Below, in pieces: positions 1 through 8,649 of a DNA stretch of 64,000 nucleotides. The stretch is from Candidatus Saccharibacteria bacterium UBA1932 (GTDB lineage: Bacteria; Patescibacteriota; Saccharimonadia; Saccharimonadales; Saccharimonadaceae). Position numbers and translations under genes: made by a program. The stretch lies in contig DDFI01000006.1 of NCBI GenBank assembly GCA_002337095.1, positions 11,721-75,720 on the forward strand, given 5' to 3'. The notes under the pieces are model-generated. The model was not told where the DNA came from and ran no database searches. It saw only the letters and a program-made list of their open reading frames with translations. Each line of letters opens with the position of its first letter. The first letter of the stretch is position 1.

Positions 1-402
1 GCTACGGTGAACGCCCAGATCAAGAAACTTCGTGATCTAGAGCGTCGCATGGCAAATGGTGACCTAGAGAAGCGTTACAACAAGCTCGAAGTACAGCGTT
101 TTCAGGAAGAGATCGAAGCCCTCAACCTGAAATACGGCGGCATCAAAGACCTCAACGGTCGTCCTGGTGTGGTAATTGTGCTTGATACGATTGTTGACGT
201 AAACGCCGTACGCGAGGCGAAGAACCTGGGCGTTCCAGTGATTGGTCTCGTGGACACGAACGCCAACCCTACCGAGATCGATTATGTAATCCCGGCTAAC
301 GATGATGCAATTCAGGGCTTGCAGCTGATGCTTGATTATTTTGTGGCAGCTGTTCGCGAGGCCGGAAATGCCAAAAAAGAAGTGAAAAAAGAGGAGAAAT
401 AA
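1..402 (+). CDS. rpsB: 30S ribosomal protein S2, 3' part (5' end outside window)
   Basis: S2 is a structural protein of the small ribosomal subunit. The reading frame is open from the first base, so the gene begins upstream; 133 codons are visible. The C-terminal half shows the S2 signature GVPVIGLVDTNANP followed by the IDYVIPANDDA block (roughly residues 80-100 of the visible part) and a charged lysine-rich tail. It ends one base before the tsf start, so rpsB-tsf is the usual translationally coupled pair. No internal start is proposed, because the homology continues to the window edge. Confidence 0.95.
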   Translation, partial: ATVNAQIKKLRDLERRMANGDLEKRYNKLEVQRFQEEIEALNLKYGGIKDLNGRPGVVIVLDTIVDVNAVREAKNLGVPVIGLVDTNANPTEIDYVIPANDDAIQGLQLMLDYFVAAVREAGNAKKEVKKEEK

Positions 403-403
403 G

Positions 404-1000
404 ATGGCCGTAACTATCGACGACATCAAAAAACTCAAAGAGCTGACTGGCGTAGGGCTGACCGACGCCAAACAGGCACTTGTCGAAGCAGAAGGTGATT
501 TTGACAAAGCGCTCGAGGCAATGCGCAAAAAAGGCCTGACAAAGGCCGAGAAAAAAGGCGACCGCGAGACTCGCGAGGGCATTATCGAAAGCTACGTGCA
601 CTCAAATCGCATCGGTGTAGTAGTAGAGGTCAACTGCGAGACAGATTTTGTGGCCCGCCTGCCAGAATTCAAAGAATTTGCCCACCAAATCGCTATGCAA
701 ATTGCTGCGATGAGCCCGAAGTATTCTACCTCGGAAGACATCCCGAGTGATGTCTACGAAGCCAAAAAACAAGAACTGCTAGCGAGCGAAGATCTGCAGA
801 AGAAGCCCGAGGCGATGCGCGAGCAAATTGTCGAAGGACAGCTGAAGAAATACTTCGAAGAACAGGTGTTGTCTGAGCAGCCATACGTGCTCGACGACAG
901 CATGAAAGTCGCTGATCGTATCAAAGAACAGATCGCAAAAAGCGGCGAAAATATTCGTATTAGTCAGTTTAAGCGTATCGAACTGGGCGTCAACGAATAG
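404..1000 (+). CDS. tsf: Elongation factor Ts
   Basis: EF-Ts is the guanine nucleotide exchange factor that recycles EF-Tu. The N-terminal UBA-like domain has the signature LTGVGLTDAKQAL (residues about 14-26), and the core has VHSNRIGVVVEVNCETDFVA. At 198 residues it belongs to the short EF-Ts forms (E. coli has about 283), with only one core subdomain. The ATG lies one base after the rpsB stop, with the GAGGAG Shine-Dalgarno inside the rpsB 3' end. An intrinsic terminator follows at 1020-1050. Confidence 0.95.
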   Translation: MAVTIDDIKKLKELTGVGLTDAKQALVEAEGDFDKALEAMRKKGLTKAEKKGDRETREGIIESYVHSNRIGVVVEVNCETDFVARLPEFKEFAHQIAMQIAAMSPKYSTSEDIPSDVYEAKKQELLASEDLQKKPEAMREQIVEGQLKKYFEEQVLSEQPYVLDDSMKVADRIKEQIAKSGENIRISQFKRIELGVNE

Positions 1001-1019
1001 CATCGTACCCCTGATGATT

Positions 1020-1050
1020 AAATAGCCTGGAGTAATTTGGGCTATTTTTT
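1020..1050 (+). terminator. Rho-independent terminator after tsf
   Basis: An 8-bp stem, AAATAGCC (1020-1027) with GGCTATTT (1040-1047), runs into a T tract at 1045-1050. It closes the rpsB-tsf transcript just before the -10 box (TATACT, 1053-1058) of the next gene. Confidence 0.85.
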
Positions 1051-1086
1051 GCTATACTATCTACTAGATATAAGAGAGGAATACTA

Positions 1087-1641
1087 ATGTTTGACACTGA
1101 TCCGTATGAACTGAAAATGACAAGTGCCGTGGAGCACTTTAGCGAAGATCTAGGCAAAATCCGCACCGGGCGGGCGCATCCGGGCATGCTTGATGGCATC
1201 AAGGTCGAGGCCTATGGCGCCGAAATGCCACTTAATCAAGTAGCAAACGTAACCGCACCCGAGGCACAGCTGCTTCAGGTGACGCCATTTGATCCTGGTA
1301 CAATCCAGGCGATCGCTGCCGCGATCCGTAATGATCAGACCCTAGGGCTAAATCCTAGCGACGATGGGCGAGTGGTGCGCGTACCAGTGCCGGCACTGAC
1401 GGAGGAGCGCCGCAAAATGCTGGTGCGTCAGGCGGGCGAAAAAGTCGAGGAGGCCCGGATTGCCTTGCGCAACATACGGCAGGACGCCCAAAAAGACGTT
1501 AGGCGCAAAAAAGACGCAAAAGAATTGTCCGAAGATGATGTAAAAGCGGTCGAAAAAGAGATTGATCGGCTAATGAGCGAACAGCAGGCTGTCATCGATG
1601 GGCTATTCAAACAAAAAGAAAAAGATATCCTGACGATCTAG
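1087..1641 (+). CDS. frr: Ribosome recycling factor
   Basis: RRF splits the post-termination ribosome together with EF-G. The 184 residues match the usual RRF length. The conserved LGKIRTGRAHPGML stretch (residues about 22-35), LNQVANVTAPE, and the C-terminal DVKAVEKEIDRL helix are all visible. The ATG follows an AGAGGAA Shine-Dalgarno. A -10-like TATACT lies at 1053-1058, so the gene starts a new transcript behind the tsf terminator. pyrH, commonly found between tsf and frr, is absent here. uppS follows after 19-25 bases. Confidence 0.95.
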   Translation: MFDTDPYELKMTSAVEHFSEDLGKIRTGRAHPGMLDGIKVEAYGAEMPLNQVANVTAPEAQLLQVTPFDPGTIQAIAAAIRNDQTLGLNPSDDGRVVRVPVPALTEERRKMLVRQAGEKVEEARIALRNIRQDAQKDVRRKKDAKELSEDDVKAVEKEIDRLMSEQQAVIDGLFKQKEKDILTI

Positions 1642-1666
1642 ACCAACCATACAATAGGGGATGACC

Positions 1667-2368
1667 ATGCCACAGAGCAATACCAGCAACTTACCCGTGC
1701 ACATTGGCTATATCGTCGATGGCAACCGTCGGTGGGCTAAACAGCACGGGCTGCCTGCGTACGAGGGGCATCTTGCTGGCTACGAAACCACCAAGGACAT
1801 CTTGCTCGAGACGCTCCATCGCGGGGTGAAATATGCTACCGCGTATTTGTTTAGTACCGAGAACTGGAAGCGTAGCGCCGAAGAAGTGAACAAGCTCATG
1901 ACGCTGCTGCTGCGGATCCTTACCGATGACGCGCATCTATTTGTCGACAACAACGTGCGGCTTAGGATTATAGGCACCCGCCAGGGCCTTAATGCTAAGC
2001 TAATCGACGCAATCCAAAAAGCCGAGCAAGATACGGAACACTTAAACGGTGGCGAGCTACTACTCTGCATTAATTATGGTGGACAGCTAGAGATTGCCGA
2101 GGCGTGCCGGCAGATTATTGCAAGTGGCATTGCGCCGCACGAGGTTACCACTGAGCTGATTGGCGCGCATCTCTATGCACCTGACGTGCCGCCATGCGAC
2201 GTAATTGTGCGGACGAGCGGCGAGCAGCGTCTGAGTAATTTTATGCTGTGGCGCGCGGCGTACAGTGAGCTGATATTTATCGATAAGCACTGGCCGGATA
2301 TGCGGGCCGAGGACATAGCGTATATAATAGATGAATATGAAGCGCGTAATCGGAGATTTGGAGGCTAA
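1667..2368 (+). CDS. uppS: Isoprenyl transferase (undecaprenyl diphosphate synthase)
   Basis: Cis-prenyltransferase that elongates farnesyl diphosphate to the C55 carrier used for peptidoglycan. The hallmark IVDGNRRWAKQHG lies near residues 15-27, followed by the GHLAGYETTKDIL motif, with the C-terminal DVIVRTSGEQRLSNFMLWRAAYSE signature of the family. An in-frame ATG at 1661 touches the AGGGG Shine-Dalgarno (1656-1660). The ATG at 1667 has a normal 6-base spacing and is preferred, giving 233 residues. The stop codon directly abuts the ATG of the M50 protease. Confidence 0.93.
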   Translation: MPQSNTSNLPVHIGYIVDGNRRWAKQHGLPAYEGHLAGYETTKDILLETLHRGVKYATAYLFSTENWKRSAEEVNKLMTLLLRILTDDAHLFVDNNVRLRIIGTRQGLNAKLIDAIQKAEQDTEHLNGGELLLCINYGGQLEIAEACRQIIASGIAPHEVTTELIGAHLYAPDVPPCDVIVRTSGEQRLSNFMLWRAAYSELIFIDKHWPDMRAEDIAYIIDEYEARNRRFGG

Positions 2369-3532
2369 ATGGATATCTTATTCGGAATTGTAGTCGGCAT
2401 TATTGTGCTCACCATCCTGGTAGTGGCACACGAGCTGGGCCATGCGATGGTTGCGCGACACTTTGGTGTGGTGGTCGAAGAATTTGGCATTGGGTTTCCG
2501 CCACGGGCAAAGGGCTGGAAGCGGCATCGTAGTTTGCTGGGCAAGAATGTTGAGTATACACTCAACTGGCTGCCGTTAGGTGGATTCGTGAAGCTGCAGG
2601 GTGAGCACGACGCCGATCGCGCCCCCGGTGATTACGGCGCGGTGACATTTTGGCAAAAAACTCTGATTTTGCTCATGGGAGTGGGCATGAACCTTATCGT
2701 GGCTGCTGTGCTGCTCACTATACTTGCCTGGATGGGGATGCCAAAAATCCTGCCTGGGCAATTTGCGATGCCGGGGGATACGCGTAGCACAGGGACCGAC
2801 GTGAGAGTTGCGAGGATTGTGGCTGATATGCCAGCTGCAGCCGCAGGGCTTCAGCACGATGATGTAGTAGAGCAGATAGACGATGTCAAAATCACAACAC
2901 CAGAGCAAGCCACGACCTGGCTTGCCAACCACAAAGGCCGGCAGGTCCAGATGATGCTACGTCGCGGTGATGCAGCGATAACCAAGCAGGTGACCTTGCG
3001 CACCACTAACGACGACCATCGGGGATATCTGGGTGCATCATTTAGCAACGAGGAAAGGCTCTTTTCGACGTGGTCGGCGCCGATTGTCGGCGTGGGTACG
3101 ACGGTGCAATTTGTTGGTGCTACATTTCAGGGCTTGGGCGATATGGTAAGTAATGGCGTAAATGGACTCATAATGAAACTCAACCCGAACCATGCTACCC
3201 AGCAGCAGGCCGACCAAAAGCTTGCTTCGGCCGGACAGGGCGTAACGGGGCCGGTGGGGATATTCGGTGTGCTGTTTCCGAACGCTACAAAGGGCGGACT
3301 GACTGCGATTATGATGCTGGCGGCGATTATTTCGGTGGGATTGGCAGCGCTCAATGTATTGCCAATCCCGGCGCTCGACGGTGGTCGGTGGTTTGTGATG
3401 GCGCTGTACCGGCTGCGGCGCAAGCCCCTGTCTACCGAGATGGAGGAACGCATTCACGGCACGGGCATGATGGTATTATTAGCACTAACAGTAATAATTA
3501 CATTTGGCGATGTCGGCAAGTTTTTCCACTAG
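2369..3532 (+). CDS. rseP: Site-2 metalloprotease, M50 family (RseP-like)
   Basis: Intramembrane zinc protease of the RIP family, which cleaves transmembrane substrates such as anti-sigma factors. The zinc motif HELGH is at residues 21-25 inside the first membrane helix. A PDZ domain follows in the middle (around VADMPAAAAGLQHDDVV), and the third-ligand motif LNVLPIPALDGGR lies near residue 330. The 387-residue length is normal. It starts immediately at the uppS stop, and its 3' end overlaps the next protease gene. No anti-sigma partner is visible nearby, so its substrate is unknown. Confidence 0.9.
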   Translation: MDILFGIVVGIIVLTILVVAHELGHAMVARHFGVVVEEFGIGFPPRAKGWKRHRSLLGKNVEYTLNWLPLGGFVKLQGEHDADRAPGDYGAVTFWQKTLILLMGVGMNLIVAAVLLTILAWMGMPKILPGQFAMPGDTRSTGTDVRVARIVADMPAAAAGLQHDDVVEQIDDVKITTPEQATTWLANHKGRQVQMMLRRGDAAITKQVTLRTTNDDHRGYLGASFSNEERLFSTWSAPIVGVGTTVQFVGATFQGLGDMVSNGVNGLIMKLNPNHATQQQADQKLASAGQGVTGPVGIFGVLFPNATKGGLTAIMMLAAIISVGLAALNVLPIPALDGGRWFVMALYRLRRKPLSTEMEERIHGTGMMVLLALTVIITFGDVGKFFH

Positions 3533-4271
3533 ATTCGACAAGTGGCGCGGCAGCACTATTTCGGCGCTCGTGCTGTATCCGCTATGGCTGGTAGTGGCCT
3601 TTGTGGCAGCAGCAACGATTGCACGCGGGCTTTTTGGGGCATTGTTTCCACTACTCAGCCACGCCAACGGTACCGTAATTGTGGCCGTGGTGGGAGCAGT
3701 GATGTATGTCGTGACGCTGGCAATTGCGGTTGTGCTGCCGCGCTGGCTAATGCATTCGCCGACGACGCGGGCCGAGCTGGGCGTGCGGCCATGGCTGACG
3801 TGGCGCGACATAGGCCTTAGCATACTTGGGTTTGTTGTGGCGACAATACTGGGGCTAGTGCTGGCAGTAGTGGCGGCGCAGTTGTGGCCAGGCCTTGATT
3901 GGTCGCAGGTACAAACCACGGGATTCGAGGGTGCGGCGGGGCAAGCCGACAAAATTCTGGCATTTGTGACCTTAGTGGTGGTGGCGCCGATGGCTGAGGA
4001 GCTGATTTTTCGGGGGTATCTGTATGGCAAGCTACGCACGCGGGGTATCGCCATGCCGCTCGCAATCGTGGTGACGAGCCTGATGTTTGCGTTGGCGCAC
4101 GGCCAGGTCAATGTCGGCATCAATGTATTTGCGCTGAGTCTGGTGCTGTGCGCACTGCGAGAATTTACCGGTAGCATCTGGGCTGGCGTGCTGGTGCATA
4201 TGATCAAAAACGGTGTGGCGTTTTATTTCCTCTTTATAAATCCGATCGTTTTGCCTACAATAGGTAAGTAG
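3510..4271 (+). CDS. CPBP (CAAX/Abi) family intramembrane metalloprotease
   Basis: Polytopic membrane protein of the CPBP family, which includes CAAX prenyl protease 2 and bacteriocin-immunity relatives. The family motif EELIFRGYLYGKL (first glutamates at about residues 163-164) and the downstream LMFALAHGQVNVGINVF histidine motif are present, with several hydrophobic helices before them. The gene overlaps the end of the M50 protease by about 20 bases; an in-frame TTG at 3504 is an alternative start. The stop lies two bases before proS. Two consecutive intramembrane proteases suggest an envelope-processing unit, but the substrate cannot be inferred. Confidence 0.85.
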   Translation: MSASFSTRFDKWRGSTISALVLYPLWLVVAFVAAATIARGLFGALFPLLSHANGTVIVAVVGAVMYVVTLAIAVVLPRWLMHSPTTRAELGVRPWLTWRDIGLSILGFVVATILGLVLAVVAAQLWPGLDWSQVQTTGFEGAAGQADKILAFVTLVVVAPMAEELIFRGYLYGKLRTRGIAMPLAIVVTSLMFALAHGQVNVGINVFALSLVLCALREFTGSIWAGVLVHMIKNGVAFYFLFINPIVLPTIGK

Positions 4272-4273
4272 TT

Positions 4274-5527
4274 ATGAGATTAAGTCAGAATTTTACCAAA
4301 ACCCGCAAAACGATCCCTGCCGATGAGGTGGCAAAAAATGCACAGCTGCTGATTCGAGCTGGCTATATTCACAAAATGATGGCGGGGGTGTATGCGTATT
4401 TACCGCTGGGCAAGATGGTGCTCGACAACATCACGCAGATAGTACGCGAAGAAATGAATGCCGCTGGTGGGCAAGAGGTGCAGATGACTGCGTTGCAGCC
4501 GCGTGAGCTGTGGGAGCGGACCGATCGCTGGGATGACAAAAAAGTCGACAACTGGTTTAAGACGACGCTCAAAAATGGCACCGAGCTAGGCGTAGGGCTG
4601 TCGCACGAGGAGCCAATTGTTGATTCGCTACGGCCGTTTGTTACCTCGTACAAAGACTTACCGCTGAATGTATACCAGATTCAGACGAAATTCCGCAACG
4701 AACTGCGCGCCAAAAGTGGCTTGCTGCGTGGCCGAGAATTTATCATGAAGGACCTTTATAGCTTCGCCCGCACACAGCAGGAGCACGGCGAGATATACGA
4801 ACGCTTAGCGGCCGCTTACCTACGCGTCTATGACCGCTTAGGAATTGGTGCTGATACCTATCGTTGCGCGGCAGACGGCGGGTATTTTACCGACAAATTT
4901 AGCGATGAATTCCAGACACTGAGCGATGTGGGCGAGGACACTATTTATGTCGATGAGGCCAAACGTATCGCGGTGAACAAAGAGGTGTACAATGACGACA
5001 CTCTCCAAAAACTTGGGCTGCGGCGCGAAGATTTGGTAGAGAAGCGAGCGGTTGAGGTGGGTAATATTTTCCCGCTCGAGAGCAAGTATAGCGATGCGCT
5101 CGACCTATATTATCATGATGAACATGGGCAGCGACAATCAATCGTGATGGGCTGCTATGGTATTGGTATTAGCCGCGTGATGGGCGTGATTGTAGAGAAA
5201 TTTGCTGATGATAGGGGTATCGTATGGCCGCACGCCATTGCTCCGGCGCAGGTGTATCTGGTACGGATTGGTGGCGATAGGGCGGTACGCCACGCCGATG
5301 AGCTATATGATGAGCTGCGCGCGCAAGGAATACGGGTGATATATGATGATCGTGATGAGCGACCCGGCGCTAAATTTGCCGATGCAGAGCTGATGGGCAT
5401 TCCGACGCGCGTTACCATAAGCGATCGTCTGCTTGAGCAGCAAAGATACGAGGTAACCGATCGGGCCACCAGTGAAACAACTCTATTGACCCGCGATGAG
5501 CTTTTTGGTACACTAGAGCACAATTGA
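4274..5527 (+). CDS. proS: Prolyl-tRNA synthetase, short form without INS domain
   Basis: Class II aminoacyl-tRNA synthetase charging tRNA-Pro. The N-terminus (LLIRAGYIHKMMAGVYAYLP) is bacterial-type ProRS. Motif 2 is in the FRNELRAKSGLLRGREFIMKD region, motif 3 is MGCYGIGISRVMG, and the C-terminal anticodon-binding domain includes YDDRDERPGAKFADAELMGIP. At 417 residues it is far shorter than the roughly 570-residue bacterial form. The missing part is the INS (Ala-tRNA-Pro editing) insertion between motifs 2 and 3, as in alpha-proteobacterial/mitochondrial-type enzymes. The start is two bases after the preceding stop. Confidence 0.94.
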   Translation: MRLSQNFTKTRKTIPADEVAKNAQLLIRAGYIHKMMAGVYAYLPLGKMVLDNITQIVREEMNAAGGQEVQMTALQPRELWERTDRWDDKKVDNWFKTTLKNGTELGVGLSHEEPIVDSLRPFVTSYKDLPLNVYQIQTKFRNELRAKSGLLRGREFIMKDLYSFARTQQEHGEIYERLAAAYLRVYDRLGIGADTYRCAADGGYFTDKFSDEFQTLSDVGEDTIYVDEAKRIAVNKEVYNDDTLQKLGLRREDLVEKRAVEVGNIFPLESKYSDALDLYYHDEHGQRQSIVMGCYGIGISRVMGVIVEKFADDRGIVWPHAIAPAQVYLVRIGGDRAVRHADELYDELRAQGIRVIYDDRDERPGAKFADAELMGIPTRVTISDRLLEQQRYEVTDRATSETTLLTRDELFGTLEHN

Positions 5528-5539
5528 GCTACGACTTCT

Positions 5540-5579
5540 GGAGGGGCTTCAACACAATCTACTTGCAGATTGGTCCTCC
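5540..5579 (+). other. Hairpin between proS and greA
   Basis: GGAGG (5540-5544) can pair with CCTCC (5575-5579), and inside it CAATCT (5555-5560) with AGATTG (5567-5572). There is no following T tract, so this is not a canonical terminator. It may be an mRNA processing or regulatory structure in the 91-base proS-greA spacer. Confidence 0.35.
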
Positions 5580-5618
5580 GAACGGCCCATAAATAACAAT
5601 TGTAAGGAATAAGATATT

Positions 5619-6074
5619 ATGAAAAAAACCTATCAGATTACCGTAGAGGGCCGCAAGGAGCTTGAAGTCGAGCTTGATGAACTAAAAGGCCGTCGTGGTG
5701 AAATTGCCGACAAGATTGCCGAAGCGCGTGATTTTGGTGACCTGAGTGAGAATGCTGAGTATGATAGTGCCCGCGAAGAGCAGGGTATTGTAGAGACGCG
5801 GATTGCCGAGATCGAGGATATCCTCATGAATGCCTCTATTATTAAGGGAGCTAAGGGTGGTAAAGTTGCACTTGGTGCTACGGTCGAGCTAGACAATGGC
5901 GGCAAATCAGTGAGCTATATGGTAGTGGGCCCCGTTGAGGCAGACCCACTCGAGGGCAAAGTGAGCAACGAATCACCCCTGGGTGTCGCCCTGATGGGCA
6001 AAGTCGTTGGCGATACGGCTACGGTAATGACACCAAAGGGCGAAGTCGTCTATACGATCAAGCAGATTTCGTAG
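5619..6074 (+). CDS. greA: Transcription elongation factor GreA
   Basis: GreA stimulates transcript cleavage by backtracked RNA polymerase. The N-terminal coiled coil carries the family block DFGDLSENAEYDSAREEQ (residues about 43-60) with the acidic tip, and the C-terminal FKBP-like domain ends in PKGEVVYTIKQI. Length 151 residues, slightly below the usual 157-158. A TAAGGAA Shine-Dalgarno precedes the ATG. A clear intrinsic terminator follows at 6094-6129. Confidence 0.95.
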   Translation: MKKTYQITVEGRKELEVELDELKGRRGEIADKIAEARDFGDLSENAEYDSAREEQGIVETRIAEIEDILMNASIIKGAKGGKVALGATVELDNGGKSVSYMVVGPVEADPLEGKVSNESPLGVALMGKVVGDTATVMTPKGEVVYTIKQIS

Positions 6075-6093
6075 ATAGCGCCGCAGATACCCT

Positions 6094-6129
6094 CAATGCG
6101 CCACATATAGTGGCGCATTGTTTATTTTA
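6094..6129 (+). terminator. Rho-independent terminator after greA
   Basis: A perfect 11-bp stem, CAATGCGCCAC (6094-6104) with GTGGCGCATTG (6110-6120), has a 5-base loop and is followed by a T-rich run at 6121-6128. Confidence 0.9.
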
Positions 6130-6268
6130 CATCTAAATAACGCTAGCAATAGCGCTTGAGCGTGGTACTATAAAAATAAGTACTCGGAGGGTGCTAACAA
6201 TATAAAATATAGATACGATGTACGGTTATGTATGTAGCTGTATCATATTTTCTAATAGGGAGTTGTAG

Positions 6269-8602
6269 ATGTCCGAACGTCAACCGCGCGTATCACACGA
6301 TGCTATACAGACTGATGAAGAAAAGCTAGATCCGCGTGCCGTGGCTGCGTTTGGTTTCTTGACCGGAAATGTCGACTATGATGGCCTAACGTACGATCAG
6401 AAAATGGCTACAGATGAGAATCTGGACGGTATGCGCAGAGTAGGGCGACGACGGGGCAATTATAATGATCACAACGTATTGTATATTGCAGATCTTCTCG
6501 TAGGAAGCAAATATAGTGATAATAAATTTTTCAATGAGCTGATAGAGCGCGTGCACGGATTGCCTGCAGGGATGAAGCCCGATGAGGTGGTAGTGACAGG
6601 GCTGTACATGGGTGATTTCGGTGGACGCCACAAGAACTCAAAATGGATGCTCAAACCCGGTCTGCGTACGCTCGAAGATCAATTTGCTGCCGGTAAAGAA
6701 GAGCTGGATAAGCTGAGGCAACTAGATGTACCTATCGTGTATGCACGGAGTGATAATGATACCGATATTATTGAAGAAATGACGTATGAGGGATTTCGAC
6801 AGCTAGAGGCACTGGGCAAGCAGCACGCTCGTGTCAACAAGGACGATGACGATGTTGTACGACAGTGGTCGGCGCGTGAGAAATTTAAAGCGAACCCTAA
6901 TTGGCCTGAGTACTATCGTTTTACAAAATACGTTGCGTTCCCATACTGTGTACGCACTGGACATATGCTTCGCACTGCCGAAGAAATCGCTAAAGCCACC
7001 GATGGCGAGTACAACGAGCCGGAGCGTGAAATATTGTTTGATGCGTATCGTCGTGTCTCTCAGGGGCGTTCCCTCCTCGCAAAGCACATGGCGGTCCTGG
7101 ACATTGATGCATTGCGCGATGACAAGAACCTGGTGATCGTAGGAGATTTCGAACACCATATCAATACGCGCAACAGTGAATATACGGATCTTGTCCGTCA
7201 CAAATTCAATAAGACCGCCGGACCTCTATCTGCTTATTTTGGCAAACCGAAGAGTATCAGGGGCACTCTAGGTGCTAATGATGCTGATGACTATGATAAT
7301 ATTATTATCACTAGCCAGCACGAGGCGGCGGGGGTGTTGGGCGATGGAAATACCGGTATACACTCAATCGGGTCGTTACAGGATCCGCACGTCGCACTAA
7401 AAGAAGATGGTGATATCTTTACATCGACCGCTAATAAGGCAACCAATCCTATCCTTGGGAGGGGCCGCTTCCATGATCCGAGTGCTACTTCGATTGAGCG
7501 TACAGCCGACGACAGACAAGTCGTAACATTCTACGAACGCAAACTCATGGAGGTGAGCGAGAGTCTCGAGGACCGTGTTGCCGTCGTCGAAATCTGTGAT
7601 GAGCAGATAGGAAGTCTCAGTGCGCGTATTGATTATCTACTCAAGCACCTTGATAGTGTCTCGGAGCTGCTGAAGACGCAAAGAGTGGTACTGAATTTTG
7701 GTGGCGATAGGCTACACGGTCGCAATTACAGTGATTTCCCTAGAGAGAGTGGGCGTACAGGATTGATGGGTATGGACCAGCAAGATGATCTATCGCTCAA
7801 CATTCTGTATTTATGGCTGGATTCACTATCGAGATCTCAGTTTGATAACCTAAAAGTCAATATCACGACCGGCAATCATGAATGGAATAGCGGAACTTTG
7901 AAGTGGCACGGCTATTCATTTGCATCACCTATATACTATGCATTTGTATCAGGATATATGAATAAAGGCTATAGTAGGGAAGAGGCCGAAAAGTGTGTGC
8001 AGTTTCATGATACGCTTGAGACTCGGAATGGTCAGCCTTTCAAAACGTTCTCGACAGTTATGCACCTCGGTGCGGTCGGCATCGAACTCCGTCACTTCTT
8101 TGGAAAAGGTGGGGGTACAGGCGGTCAACCACCAGCCATGCTAGGTCTCAAGAGTGCAGTTGCTTTGGGTGACCTCAAGAAAGATGTTCATGTAGGTATT
8201 TTTGGACATTACCACCATCCATCATACGTGCTTGGTAGTGGCAAGTTATTCATGGGAGCTGGGTCTCTCGCGGGCATCACTGGATTTGAATATGAATATG
8301 GTCTGCGTCCTGTCATATCTACGTCTACTATCAATTTGGGAGGAGGATTACCGCCCCAAATTGATTTTGCAAGTGAAGGCACGCTTATCAAGCACACAAT
8401 CAAAAAAGGTCCATTTAGCGATCGTGAGATAGGCGAGAGATATGGATTAACAACTGATGCGGACTTTGATCCATATCGACATGGTCTGTATACGAGCCGT
8501 GAGAAGCCAAAGAGTGCGCTACAAAAACTCGTATTGCTTCTCGGTGATCGTGCGGCGTACTCTGCAGCGCGAACTGGCTATCTAGAAAACCCAAATCGTT
8601 AA
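6269..8602 (+). CDS. Tandem metallophosphoesterase-like protein, first domain degenerate
   Basis: 777 residues, no signal peptide, no family name known to me. The C-terminal half reads as a calcineurin-like phosphoesterase: VAVVEICDEQIGS (437-449, motif I with D444 and Gln in the usual His position), FGGDRLHG (477-484), TTGNHEW (533-539), H609, and IFGHYHHP (644-651) followed by GAGSL. The N-terminal half has the same order of elements but without ligands: VLYIADLLVGS (70-80, Leu for His), VVVTGLYMGDF (107-117), VPIVYARSDND (154-164, in place of GNHD), IIITSQHE (345-352, in place of GHxH), then SIGSL. A strong AGGGAG Shine-Dalgarno precedes the ATG. It stands alone between a terminator and the lysS promoter and looks more AT-rich than its neighbours. 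Nuclease, nucleotidase or another phosphoesterase activity is possible; no substrate is inferred. Confidence 0.75.
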   Translation: MSERQPRVSHDAIQTDEEKLDPRAVAAFGFLTGNVDYDGLTYDQKMATDENLDGMRRVGRRRGNYNDHNVLYIADLLVGSKYSDNKFFNELIERVHGLPAGMKPDEVVVTGLYMGDFGGRHKNSKWMLKPGLRTLEDQFAAGKEELDKLRQLDVPIVYARSDNDTDIIEEMTYEGFRQLEALGKQHARVNKDDDDVVRQWSAREKFKANPNWPEYYRFTKYVAFPYCVRTGHMLRTAEEIAKATDGEYNEPEREILFDAYRRVSQGRSLLAKHMAVLDIDALRDDKNLVIVGDFEHHINTRNSEYTDLVRHKFNKTAGPLSAYFGKPKSIRGTLGANDADDYDNIIITSQHEAAGVLGDGNTGIHSIGSLQDPHVALKEDGDIFTSTANKATNPILGRGRFHDPSATSIERTADDRQVVTFYERKLMEVSESLEDRVAVVEICDEQIGSLSARIDYLLKHLDSVSELLKTQRVVLNFGGDRLHGRNYSDFPRESGRTGLMGMDQQDDLSLNILYLWLDSLSRSQFDNLKVNITTGNHEWNSGTLKWHGYSFASPIYYAFVSGYMNKGYSREEAEKCVQFHDTLETRNGQPFKTFSTVMHLGAVGIELRHFFGKGGGTGGQPPAMLGLKSAVALGDLKKDVHVGIFGHYHHPSYVLGSGKLFMGAGSLAGITGFEYEYGLRPVISTSTINLGGGLPPQIDFASEGTLIKHTIKKGPFSDREIGERYGLTTDADFDPYRHGLYTSREKPKSALQKLVLLLGDRAAYSAARTGYLENPNR

Positions 8603-8608
8603 TACATC

Positions 8609-8638
8609 TTGCCGAGGAAAGTCTACCTCTGTTATAAT
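8609..8638 (+). promoter_or_regulatory. lysS promoter
   Basis: -35 TTGCCG (8609-8614), 18-base spacer, -10 TATAAT (8633-8638). The start codon (GTG 8644 or ATG 8650) falls at or just after the expected transcription start, so the mRNA is essentially leaderless. Confidence 0.7.
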
Positions 8639-8649
8639 ACAGGGTGACT

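Noticed and set aside
7..402. Complete small gene starting at GTG 7
   Set aside because: The frame is open to base 1 and matches the inside of ribosomal protein S2, so it is the 3' part of a longer gene.
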